Below the pieces are notes generated by a model. That model did no database searches. It was not told where the DNA came from and was given only the letters and a program-made list of their open reading frames with translations. A stretch of 64,000 bases of DNA. Source: an uncultured Rhizobiaceae bacterium (GTDB lineage Bacteria > Pseudomonadota > Alphaproteobacteria > Rhizobiales > Rhizobiaceae). Below are positions 57,001 through 64,000 of the stretch, piece after piece. The DNA lies in the NCBI GenBank assembly GCA_958296345.1, contig CATQIJ010000018.1, positions 20,294-84,293 of the forward strand. Direction: 5' to 3'. The translations under genes and the position numbers were made by a program. Position 1 is the stretch's first letter; every line of letters starts with the position of its first letter.

Positions 57001-57553
57001 ATAGCTAAACAAGTGAGGCAGAGCCCATCTTTCCAAGCCGACGAGAGATAAATATATCCGATCACAGATACGTGATGTGCCAGATGACACATGTAGAACA
57101 TCGTCACCGGCAATCTATCTTAAAAAGCTCTTTGTTCCGTGGAGTGAATGACAGTAGAGCGGTAAGGATTTAGTTTCGGGCTATATCCCTTCTAGAAGGC
57201 TGACCCGCGCGATTTATCCTGTGAGGTGGTTCACTAAATCTCTGCGTGGGCTGCTCAAACGAGCGTCTTAAAATTATAACTTGATTGGCGTTTATTTGTG
57301 CAACCTGCGAGTTTGTTTTTGCCAAGCAATGCTGAGCCGGTGGGGGTATGTGCTTGAGTTGAGGCATGTGATCCCCCTCTTGTTATTTCTAATAACTTAG
57401 CAAAGCTAAGCCAAAGAAATAACTTTCTCCCCCTCAAGGAGGGAGAACAGAAGTTTAATCAGAATCGGGGTGCATTTGGTTTACCCACTAGACGTATCGC
57501 CTATCGTTTTTTATAAGCTTTCCAAGAGAAACAACAAATGACAGGAGTGTGCC
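57001..57553. other. Gene-free region upstream of yebC
   Basis: No convincing gene in 553 bases; open frames here have no ribosome site or family likeness. It contains a nested stem-loop at 57382-57423 flanked by two CCCCCTC copies (57372-57379 region and 57430-57436). Otherwise I see nothing. Confidence 0.6.
57382..57423. repeat. Nested inverted repeats forming a two-part stem
   Basis: Outer arms GTTATTTCT (57382-57390) and AGAAATAAC (57415-57423) enclose inner arms CTTAGC (57396-57401) and GCTAAG (57405-57410) around AAA. All pairs are perfect, separated by a small internal loop. Such structure fits a mobile palindromic unit or an RNA element. Confidence 0.6.
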
Positions 57554-58309
57554 GTGGCAGGCCATTCAAAATTTAAGAATATTCAGCACCGCAAAGGTCG
57601 CCAAGATGCGATCCGTTCTAAGATGTTTTCGCGTCTTTCTAAGGAAATCACCGTTGCGGTGAAAATGGGTGCAGGTGTAATGGATCCTGATATGAACCCG
57701 CGTCTTCGTTTGGCGATTCAAAATGCCAAAGGTCAATCTATGCCGAAGGATAATATCCAACGTGCGGTGACAAAAGGTGCTGGTGCTGGCGGTGAAGACT
57801 ATGAAGAAATTCGCTATGAAGGCTATGGCCCTGGCGGTGTTGCGATTGTGGTTGAAGCGCTGACGGATAATAAAAACCGCTCAGCATCAAACATTCGTTC
57901 TGCTTTCACTAAGAACGGTGGGCAAATGGGTGAGTCTGGTTCTGTTGCTTTCATGTTTGATCGTATGGGCGAGATTACTTACAAGCCTGATACGGGTTCA
58001 GAAGACGACATGATGGAAGCTGCGATTGAAGCAGGGGCTGATGATGTTACGTCTGATGAAGATGGTCACGTTATACTTTGTGAGTTTGATTCATTTGGTG
58101 AAGTAACCAAAAATCTTGAAGAAGCATTAGGCGAAGCTGAGAGTGTTAAATCTACTTGGAAGCCTCAAAACAATACGTCTGTGGATGAAGATAAAGCTGG
58201 TACATTGCTCAAGCTTCTTGATGCTTTGGATGAAGATGATGACGTTCAGAATGTTTATTCTAACTTTGATATTTCTGATGAAGTGATGGCGAAGCTTTCA
58301 GCTGAATAA
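57554..58309 (+). CDS. yebC: YebC/PmpR family regulatory protein
   Basis: A 251-residue YebC-family protein ([19 protein letters not shown] start, [20 protein letters not shown] core). Members are described as DNA-binding regulators and, more recently, as aids for proline-rich translation. GTG 57554 with AGGAG 8 nt before it gives the canonical N-terminus. In alphaproteobacteria it normally lies just before ruvCAB; here three small genes are inserted between. Intact. Confidence 0.95.
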   Translation: MAGHSKFKNIQHRKGRQDAIRSKMFSRLSKEITVAVKMGAGVMDPDMNPRLRLAIQNAKGQSMPKDNIQRAVTKGAGAGGEDYEEIRYEGYGPGGVAIVVEALTDNKNRSASNIRSAFTKNGGQMGESGSVAFMFDRMGEITYKPDTGSEDDMMEAAIEAGADDVTSDEDGHVILCEFDSFGEVTKNLEEALGEAESVKSTWKPQNNTSVDEDKAGTLLKLLDALDEDDDVQNVYSNFDISDEVMAKLSAE

Positions 58310-58336
58310 GGCTTTTTGAGTATCGCATTTTCTTAT

Positions 58337-58357
58337 CTTTTTGGATGCTCCAAAAAG
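58337..58357. terminator. Hairpin between yebC and the TSUP gene
   Basis: CTTTTTGGA / TCCAAAAAG, perfect 9-bp stem with a TGC loop, between convergent genes. The stem itself holds the T-run, so it may terminate in both directions weakly. Confidence 0.45.
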
Positions 58358-58364
58358 GAAAAAG

Positions 58365-59128
58365 CTATCTGCTGAGTAAGGCATCTAGTAGCGGTAACGA
58401 TGTTATCGCTGCTATTAAAATCATTATGAATGCGACGCGGCGATAAGTTGCGTCGCTTGCACCAGAAAAAAACTCGTGCCAATTTGAATGCCGATGAAAT
58501 ATCCTGGCACACAAAGTAATCCCCGCACGATCCCTTCCATGGTATAAAGATCGGCGAATATGTAGCCGACGATGACGATCAAATCTGTCAGGAATAAATA
58601 GTAAATCATATTAGCGCGAACTGTGATCGCTTTAGCAGCTCCTGCAAGCCAGTAGACTAAAACGGCTGGGCCAGGCAGAGCGGCGGCCGCACCCATAAAG
58701 CCACCAACCCCGCCAAAAGAGAATGATACAGGGCTAGTACGTGGGCCTTTGTATTTCCAACCAGACCACAAAATTGAAACGGCGACTAAAATACTGACTG
58801 AAATAAACCAACGAAGTGCAGTGGCGTCACCCGTGACCAGAAGCCAGATGCCAAGCGGTGCTAAAACAGCATACCCGATGATGACAGGGATAAGCTCTTT
58901 CCAGTTCACATCGCGACGCGCACTCCATACGAGTGTCACGGTTGGAATAGCATCCATGATTGTGATCATTATCAATGCCATTTGGGGGCCAAAGAATGCC
59001 GCAGTTGATGGGCCAATAATCATGCCAGAGCCAAAGCCTGAAAAGCCATGTACGATGCCAGTGATAAACACGACAGCTAAGACAATCTGCATATTAGGCT
59101 GGGATAAGTAGGTGAGGGCTAGTTCCAA
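58365..59128 (-). pseudogene. TauE/SafE (TSUP) permease with C-terminal frameshift
   Basis: Sulfite-exporter-type TSUP permease with about eight helices. From Met 59128 it reads normally to GIQIGTSFF, then the poly-T run near 58469-58475 is one base short and the frame ends early at 58424. With one more T it continues SGASDATYRRVAFIMILIAA and ends at TAG 58365 (254 residues, normal length). Only the last helix is lost, so partial function is possible. Confidence 0.8.
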
Positions 59129-59231
59129 GAAAAAATCGCTTGTTCAGATGATATGACCAAGACTAGCAATGAAGGAGTTGGAAAGCGATGTCCAATTAAA
59201 TTGGATGTTAGAACCAGAAGAATAAGATAGT

Positions 59232-59253
59232 TTGGCGGAGATTTCCCCGCCAA
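59232..59253. repeat. Perfect 7-bp stem after the small exported protein
   Basis: TTGGCGG / CCGCCAA with an 8-nt loop, 18 nt downstream of the minus-strand gene at 59271-59495. It has no U-run; possibly its terminator. Confidence 0.45.
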
Positions 59254-59270
59254 CACTATATCATGTATAT

Positions 59271-59495
59271 TTACTTACGTTTGATAGTAGGTGTTTTGTC
59301 TTTTGTTGGCTTTTCAATTTTAAGGTTTTTTATTTTACCATCAAAAGTGCTTGTCGCTTCAGAAGCTTTTTGGCTTTTGTAATCTGTAGGCCAGCTGAAG
59401 ACGCAATCTGACATGTTCATCGCGCTTGCGCTTGTTGGAGCAAGGGCAATTAGTGTTGCAGTTGTTAGGGCGATAAGTTTTGCGTGCGTATTCAT
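59271..59495 (-). CDS. Small exported protein, unknown
   Basis: A 74-residue protein: signal peptide with LIALTTATLIALAPTSASA, then a mature part (MNMSDCVFSWPTDYKSQKAS) with one Cys and a Lys/Thr-rich basic end. AAAGGAAG lies 7 nt before the ATG. No family recognised. Confidence 0.6.
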   Translation of the reverse strand: MNTHAKLIALTTATLIALAPTSASAMNMSDCVFSWPTDYKSQKASEATSTFDGKIKNLKIEKPTKDKTPTIKRK

Positions 59496-59622
59496 GATGT
59501 CTTCCTTTCTTTGGGGACACCTTGAATTTAGTAATCTATGTAGGAATATTCTCGCCGAGTTCGAAAATGGCTAATCTTTTTCAGAAATGATCGGCTTTTT
59601 TCAAAATCGGCTAGTGGCAAAA

Positions 59623-60579
59623 TTATGCAGGAGAGAAGGAGCGTTTTCGATATTCAGAAGGGCTTTCATCAACGATATCTTTAAAGGCACGGTTGAAAGG
59701 GCCGAGCGATGCATAGCCAACTTCATAGGCGATGGTGATAACAGGAACGTCAGCTTTTATGGGGGCAGCGAGTACTTCGCAGGCTGCACCAATGCGGTGC
59801 TCGTTTACAAAAGCTGCAAATTTGCGAATGGTAAGCCCTTCCTCGCGCCAGATATCTTCTTTCATCGAAGCTTGTAATTTGGTGAGAAGGGCTATCTCTG
59901 CGGGTGCAAGAGCGTCGGGTTGTTTCATTGCGAAGTTTTGCGGCAAAGCCCAGACATGTTCACGAACTTTTAGCGCCCAATAAGCAAATATGATTGTAAG
60001 GATTAAGAATACACTGGCTTTGAAAATATAATACCAATCGGGGAGACCGAAATTACCATAATACCAATGAAGCGAAGTAAATGCGATGCCAGCGAATGCC
60101 GCACCGCCCATGAACCAAATGCGGAACATACAACGTGCAAACACTAGATCGTGTTTTCTGGTAGCGATAGCAACATACAATAAATAGGCGAAGATGATCA
60201 GTGAAGTTAGGTGGCAAATAATACTAAATGTTGGGTGAATTACGCTCATGAAATGAGTAGGCATGGAAACTGAAACGAATATAAGTTGCCATGGTTGTAT
60301 TTCAAAATTATCTTCGAACAGCTCTAATAAACCCCATGCAATGAATATAGGGCTTGTCGCAAGTAATGCTGTTGCAACAAGATGCCATGTTGTGGAGAGT
60401 TCCATCATTTTCATGGAGAGCATTGAAGTTGCAATAAACATTCCAATACAGGAAAGTAAAAACGCTAAGGTTGAAATTGTCTTGCGAGAAATGGGTCTGA
60501 TACTGGCAAAGTGAATTGCCAATAAAGAACACACGCCAATGCAGGCAGATCGTATCACTAGATCAATTGTTTCAACCAT
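59623..60579 (-). CDS. AraC regulator with membrane domain, HTH partly deleted
   Basis: A protein of about 318 residues: six to seven N-terminal transmembrane helices (residues ~5-215) and a C-terminal AraC-type DNA-binding domain. Compared with the family, the domain reads from WREEGLTI directly to RKFAAFVNEHRI, omitting roughly 25 residues that carry the first helix-turn-helix; the second HTH (VITIAYEVGYASLGPFNRAF) is present. The frame stays open, so this is an in-frame deletion. GTG 60591 is an alternative start to ATG 60579. Function is likely lost. Confidence 0.75.
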   Translation of the reverse strand: MVETIDLVIRSACIGVCSLLAIHFASIRPISRKTISTLAFLLSCIGMFIATSMLSMKMMELSTTWHLVATALLATSPIFIAWGLLELFEDNFEIQPWQLIFVSVSMPTHFMSVIHPTFSIICHLTSLIIFAYLLYVAIATRKHDLVFARCMFRIWFMGGAAFAGIAFTSLHWYYGNFGLPDWYYIFKASVFLILTIIFAYWALKVREHVWALPQNFAMKQPDALAPAEIALLTKLQASMKEDIWREEGLTIRKFAAFVNEHRIGAACEVLAAPIKADVPVITIAYEVGYASLGPFNRAFKDIVDESPSEYRKRSFSPA

Positions 60580-60714
60580 CGTATTTCTCACTTCGTTTCA
60601 ATCTAATGTAATATGTCATGAAAACTTTTACAAAATGAAAATGAAATTGTTGAATGTTTCCGTTTTGTTCACTTTTTACGTGCAAGGGTGTTTGGATTGA
60701 TTTAAGGTTGTTTT

Positions 60715-61224
60715 ATGCAAAATGCGATTCGAATAATTGGGATAGACCCTGGCTTGCGCAATATTGGGTGGGGTGTTGTGGACTCGTTGGGTTCATCACT
60801 TTCCTACGTGGCTGCAGGGACTGTTCGTTCTGATGTAAAAGCAGATTTGGCTTCAAGGCTTTGTCAATTGCATGATGGATTGAGTGAAATACTTCACCAA
60901 CACATGCCGCATGAAGCCGCAGTTGAGGAGACCTTTGTTAATAAAGGTGCTCAGGCTACTTTAAAACTGGGGCAGGCTCGAGGCATTGCTATGTTAGTGC
61001 CAGCGCGTTCTGGGTTGCCAGTTTCAGAATATGCACCCAATGCAATAAAGAAAACTGTGATTGGTGTCGGTCACGGTGATAAAAAGCAAGTTAAGATGAT
61101 GGTCAATATGCTTTTGCCGAAAGCAAAATACGATTCTGATGATGCGGCGGATGCTTTGGCCATTGCCATTTGTCATGCGCACCAACGCGGCCATATGGAA
61201 ATGAAGATTGCAGCATCATTCTAA
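60715..61224 (+). CDS. ruvC: Holliday junction resolvase RuvC
   Basis: Endonuclease that cuts Holliday junctions with RuvAB, 169 residues. The catalytic acids are seen in [14 protein letters not shown] (Asp), [14 protein letters not shown] (Glu) and the C-terminal [14 protein letters not shown] (Asp). AAGG lies before the ATG. The DUF3445 gene overlaps its end by 17 nt. Intact. Confidence 0.96.
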   Translation: MQNAIRIIGIDPGLRNIGWGVVDSLGSSLSYVAAGTVRSDVKADLASRLCQLHDGLSEILHQHMPHEAAVEETFVNKGAQATLKLGQARGIAMLVPARSGLPVSEYAPNAIKKTVIGVGHGDKKQVKMMVNMLLPKAKYDSDDAADALAIAICHAHQRGHMEMKIAASF

Positions 61225-62053
61225 TTTAAAACATACACCGTATGATGGTTCCGAACCTTTATTCAAAATTGGTCTTCGGCCCTTTGTGAGTGAAAATTGG
61301 TTGGATTTTGACGATACGTTTGATGCGTTTATGCATGAGAAGAAGCGACTGCTGAATGAAATCCCTGAAAAAGTTTTTCAGGCAGAAGATGATACATTGG
61401 ATGTGCAAACAGAAGTTCTTGAATTAATTTCTAAGCACCTTGACGAACATAGTTTGTCGTTCGAGAAACAAGACGCATCACTGCCACCACTTTTACAAGC
61501 AGCCATGATGGTACAAGAAGATTTGGTCATCATGCGTAAGAGTAATGAAGGTTGGCGGTTGGTTGCTGGTTCGGTTTGTTTTCCATCTTCTTGGTCTTTG
61601 CAAGAAAAACTGGGCAAGCCGCTTCATGATGTCCATGCACCTGTGCCTGACTTTAATAAAGGCTCGCGTAACGCTAATATGATTGAGCGGATATTTGATA
61701 ATCTTCAATTAGATCATCCTGTCGAACGTTTTAACTGGTCTGTATATAATGATGATGCGCTTTATCATGATGATCGTTCTAGTGAACACATGAACCAGCA
61801 AAGTAAATGTTTTTTACGTGTTGAACGTCAGACATTAACTAAGCTACCAAAGAGTGAGGACATTCTTTTTACAATTCGAATTTATATTGATCCGTTTGAT
61901 GCACTTAAAGCTCGCGACGATAAAAATTCGATTGCAAAAGGTTTTATTGAACTCCTTCAAATGATGAAACCTGCTGAGCTTAGCTACAAAGGGTTGGACG
62001 AAGGGCGCGATATTCTGGTATCACGATTACAGAAATTGGTGGATGCGGCATGA
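61208..62053 (+). CDS. DUF3445 protein (haem-dependent oxidative N-demethylase-like)
   Basis: A 281-residue protein of DUF3445 (PF11927), related to the alpha subunit of haem-dependent oxidative N-demethylase. The family start [17 protein letters not shown], the core [20 protein letters not shown] with HxPVP, and the late [12 protein letters not shown] and [13 protein letters not shown] are recognisable. TTG 61208, inside the ruvC end, gives the full N-terminus. Its stop overlaps the ruvA ATG by 4 nt, so it is a true member of the ruv operon here. Intact. Confidence 0.85.
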   Translation: MQHHSNLKHTPYDGSEPLFKIGLRPFVSENWLDFDDTFDAFMHEKKRLLNEIPEKVFQAEDDTLDVQTEVLELISKHLDEHSLSFEKQDASLPPLLQAAMMVQEDLVIMRKSNEGWRLVAGSVCFPSSWSLQEKLGKPLHDVHAPVPDFNKGSRNANMIERIFDNLQLDHPVERFNWSVYNDDALYHDDRSSEHMNQQSKCFLRVERQTLTKLPKSEDILFTIRIYIDPFDALKARDDKNSIAKGFIELLQMMKPAELSYKGLDEGRDILVSRLQKLVDAA

Positions 62054-62667
62054 TTGGAAAACTTAAAGGTATTTTGGATTCTATTGGGGATGATACAATC
62101 ATTATTGATGTGAACGGTGTTGGCTATGAGGTGCATTGTTCTGCTCGCACACTTGGCAGTCTGCCTTCCATTGGTGAGCTGTGCTCGATGGCGATTGAAA
62201 CCCATGTGCGCGAAACTGAAATTAAACTCTTTGGCTTTGCAAATGAAATGGAGCGTGATTGGTTCAAGCTTTTACAAAGCGTGCAGGGCGTAGGCGCAAA
62301 AGTGGCTCTTGCTATTCAATCAACACATTCAGCTGGTGATTTAGCCTCTGCCATTGCGCTGCAAGATAAAGCAATGGTGGCGCATGCACCTGGTGTCGGC
62401 CCAAAAGTTGCACAACGTATTGTGCTTGAACTTAAAAACAAAGTGCCAGCGTATTCTGGCGAAGCCGCTGCCGAAATGGGCTTGTCCCATGATATTGGCG
62501 ACGGTGTTGCATCCAACGCTGTGCAAGATGCTGTATCTGCGCTTGGCAATTTGGGGTATTCATCTCAGCAAGCGGCGGGGGCTGTTTCATCAGCATTAGC
62601 AAAAGCTGGTGAAGATGCAGATAGCGCTACGCTTATTCGTATGGGCTTGAAGGAATTGGCTGGATGA
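62050..62667 (+). CDS. ruvA: Holliday junction branch migration protein RuvA
   Basis: Junction-binding subunit of the RuvAB motor, 205 residues. N-terminal OB-fold ([20 protein letters not shown]), two helix-hairpin-helix motifs ([16 protein letters not shown] and [20 protein letters not shown]) and the RuvB-binding C-terminal UBA-like domain ([19 protein letters not shown]). Overlaps both neighbours by ATGA. Intact. Confidence 0.97.
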   Translation: MIGKLKGILDSIGDDTIIIDVNGVGYEVHCSARTLGSLPSIGELCSMAIETHVRETEIKLFGFANEMERDWFKLLQSVQGVGAKVALAIQSTHSAGDLASAIALQDKAMVAHAPGVGPKVAQRIVLELKNKVPAYSGEAAAEMGLSHDIGDGVASNAVQDAVSALGNLGYSSQQAAGAVSSALAKAGEDADSATLIRMGLKELAG

Positions 62668-63710
62668 GTGAAGAACGCATTATACATCCTGAAAAACAAG
62701 GTGACGATACCATTGCAGATATTGATGTTGCCATGCGTCCGCAATCGCTTGATGATTTTGTTGGGCAGGCGGCAGCTAGAGCTAATCTGAAGGTATTTAT
62801 CGAAGCGGCCAAGAAGCGCGGCGAAGCGCTGGATCATGTTCTTTTTGTGGGACCTCCAGGGCTTGGCAAGACAACGCTTGCACAAATTATGGCTAAAGAA
62901 TTAGGTGTTAATTTTCGTTCAACTTCAGGGCCAGTGATCGCAAAGGCAGGCGATCTTGCAGCATTACTGACAAATCTTGAAGACCGTGATGTTTTATTCA
63001 TTGATGAAATTCATCGTCTTAGCCCTGCGGTAGAAGAAATTTTATATCCTGCGATGGAAGATTATCAGCTTGATCTGATTATTGGTGAAGGCCCTGCAGC
63101 ACGATCTGTTAAAATTGATTTGGCGAAGTTTACACTTGTTGCGGCGACTACTCGTCTTGGGCTTTTAACAACGCCCTTGCGTGATCGCTTTGGTATTCCT
63201 GTTCGGCTGAATTTTTATGAGCCAGAAGAATTAGAACTGATCGTCAAACGTGGTGCACGGATTATGGGTCTGCCATTGGCTGATGATGGCGCACGTGAAA
63301 TTGCCAATCGTGCTAGAGGAACGCCGCGTATTGCAGGTCGTTTATTGCGCCGTGTTAGAGACTTTGCAATTGTGGCTGATGCTCCAGAAGTTACTTCAAA
63401 GATTGCCGATGAAGCATTATTGCGTTTGGAAGTCGATTCCATTGGTTTGGATGAATTAGACCGAAGATATCTAAATCAAATTGCAAGAAATTTTGGCGGA
63501 GGTCCAGTAGGAATTGAAACCATTGCAGCAGCCTTATCTGAACCACGCGATGCAATTGAAGATATCATTGAACCGTTCTTAATTCAGCAAGGTTTTATCC
63601 AGAGAACACCCCGAGGCCGTGTTATGACAGAACGCGCTTGGAAACATTTAGGTCTAGCAACACCGAAGAATTTAGCCGCAACTCAAAAGAGTTTGTTTGA
63701 AGATGAGTAA
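62664..63710 (+). CDS. ruvB: Holliday junction helicase RuvB
   Basis: AAA+ ATPase driving branch migration, 348 residues. Walker [12 protein letters not shown], Walker [11 protein letters not shown], sensor 1 [10 protein letters not shown], arginine finger GPAARS region, and C-terminal winged helix ([20 protein letters not shown]). Overlaps ruvA by 4 nt (ATGA). The ruvC-DUF3445-ruvA-ruvB run forms one operon. Intact. Confidence 0.98.
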   Translation: MSEERIIHPEKQGDDTIADIDVAMRPQSLDDFVGQAAARANLKVFIEAAKKRGEALDHVLFVGPPGLGKTTLAQIMAKELGVNFRSTSGPVIAKAGDLAALLTNLEDRDVLFIDEIHRLSPAVEEILYPAMEDYQLDLIIGEGPAARSVKIDLAKFTLVAATTRLGLLTTPLRDRFGIPVRLNFYEPEELELIVKRGARIMGLPLADDGAREIANRARGTPRIAGRLLRRVRDFAIVADAPEVTSKIADEALLRLEVDSIGLDELDRRYLNQIARNFGGGPVGIETIAAALSEPRDAIEDIIEPFLIQQGFIQRTPRGRVMTERAWKHLGLATPKNLAATQKSLFEDE

Positions 63711-63803
63711 CCTGATTTGCACATAAACTCCTAATTCCCTGCCATAAAACTTTGCATAGAATTGATACCTGATTAGTAGTTTAAATTACTTCAGGATGGT
63801 TTT

Positions 63804-64000
63804 ATGTTTACTCGCAGACGATTTATGAAATTGATGGGGTGTGGAGCTATTGGTTCTCTTGCGCTTGGTAGTTATGCTTTTGCGATTGAGCCGCTTTATA
63901 GTTTGAAAACAACTTACTATCGACCACAACTTCCTAACTGGCCTGATGATCTTAATTTACGAATTGCTGTTATTGCAGATATTCATGCTTGTAAGCCGTG
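63804..64000 (+). CDS. Tat-exported metallophosphoesterase, N-terminal fragment
   Basis: The first 65 residues of a protein cut by the window end. A twin-arginine signal (TRRRFMKLMGCGAIGSLALG) is followed by RPQLPNWPDDLNLRIAVIAD and IHACKP, the first metal-binding motif (Asp-x-His) of calcineurin-like phosphoesterases such as YaeI/YkuE. AGGA lies 9 nt before the ATG. It would act in the periplasm or envelope, perhaps on lipid A or UDP-sugar substrates. Confidence 0.8.
   Translation, partial: MFTRRRFMKLMGCGAIGSLALGSYAFAIEPLYSLKTTYYRPQLPNWPDDLNLRIAVIADIHACKP

Noticed and set aside
57170..57437. Short minus-strand open frames upstream of yebC
   Set aside because: No ribosome site, no family likeness, and they overlap the nested stem-loop; not supported as genes.
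15918..59128. All frameshifts explained by sequencing or assembly error
   Set aside because: At least five lesions are in-frame stops and two are deletions, and the intact housekeeping genes show no indels. Error may still explain single cases such as prpE or the TSUP gene.
1..64000. CRISPR arrays, tRNA or rRNA genes
   Set aside because: I looked for regular direct repeats and cloverleaf-like or rRNA-like sequences on both strands and found none that I could support.

Overview
The window looks like a chromosomal stretch of an AT-rich alphaproteobacterium, most likely of the Rhizobiales (Hyphomicrobiales). Supporting signs are an Omp10-like lipoprotein, an aa3 oxidase subunit IV next to a split transhydrogenase (pntAA/pntAB/pntB), the DUF1465, DUF1192, DUF4164 and DUF1013 (TrcR) families, an efp-suhB-MotA/ExbB-OmpA cluster, a tkt/gap/pgk/fba cluster, and a probable 6S RNA between zapA and a 5-formyl-THF cyclo-ligase gene. 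The assignment is inferred from gene content and order; no rRNA or tRNA gene is present.

Layout. 1-5.2 kb: C-terminal part of an M3 oligoendopeptidase, Omp10-like lipoprotein, cytochrome oxidase subunit IV and the pnt operon. 5.2-7.1 kb: a LysR regulator divergent from a YciI protein and an isochorismatase-type hydrolase, with a clear dyad between them. 7.1-11.2 kb: TPR lipoprotein, rpsU, purE-purK, a DUF465 protein and a TenI/ThiE-like protein. 11.2-15.9 kb: Sel1 protein, efp, suhB and a MotA/ExbB-OmpA pair. 16-20.7 kb: TetR with a perfect 19-bp-arm palindrome beside a damaged DUF1772 gene, then damaged ankyrin, cytochrome P460 and LysR genes. 20.7-25.5 kb: ABC exporter, rpmE, and a GC-richer segment with a proline-racemase-family gene, a GntR-like palindrome and an integrase fragment. 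25.5-38.6 kb: transporters, two MerR systems (one CueR-like), DUF1465/DUF1192/TrcR, and many damaged genes (SDR, GNAT, prpE, SGNH hydrolase, MFS, DUF3885). 38.7-47.9 kb: intact glycolysis/pentose-phosphate cluster, zapA, 6S RNA, cyclo-ligase and YmdB. 48-60.6 kb: a second damaged stretch (LysR, SHMT-like, alpha/beta hydrolase, Hsp70-like, AraC-VOC fusion, secreted protein, TSUP, AraC lacking part of its HTH), with yebC intact. 60.7-64 kb: ruvC, a DUF3445 gene, ruvA, ruvB and the start of a Tat-exported phosphoesterase.

The dominant signal is selective decay. About 18 accessory genes carry frameshifts, in-frame stops or internal deletions, most with a single lesion in an otherwise recognisable protein, while every housekeeping gene is open end to end. 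In-frame stops replace residues at conserved positions in several unrelated genes (tryptophan in at least two), which homopolymer sequencing error would not produce. The simplest reading is a genome in a recent reductive phase, such as a newly host-restricted lineage; a mixture with assembly indels cannot be excluded from sequence alone. No CRISPR array, complete insertion sequence, prophage or recognisable defence system was seen.
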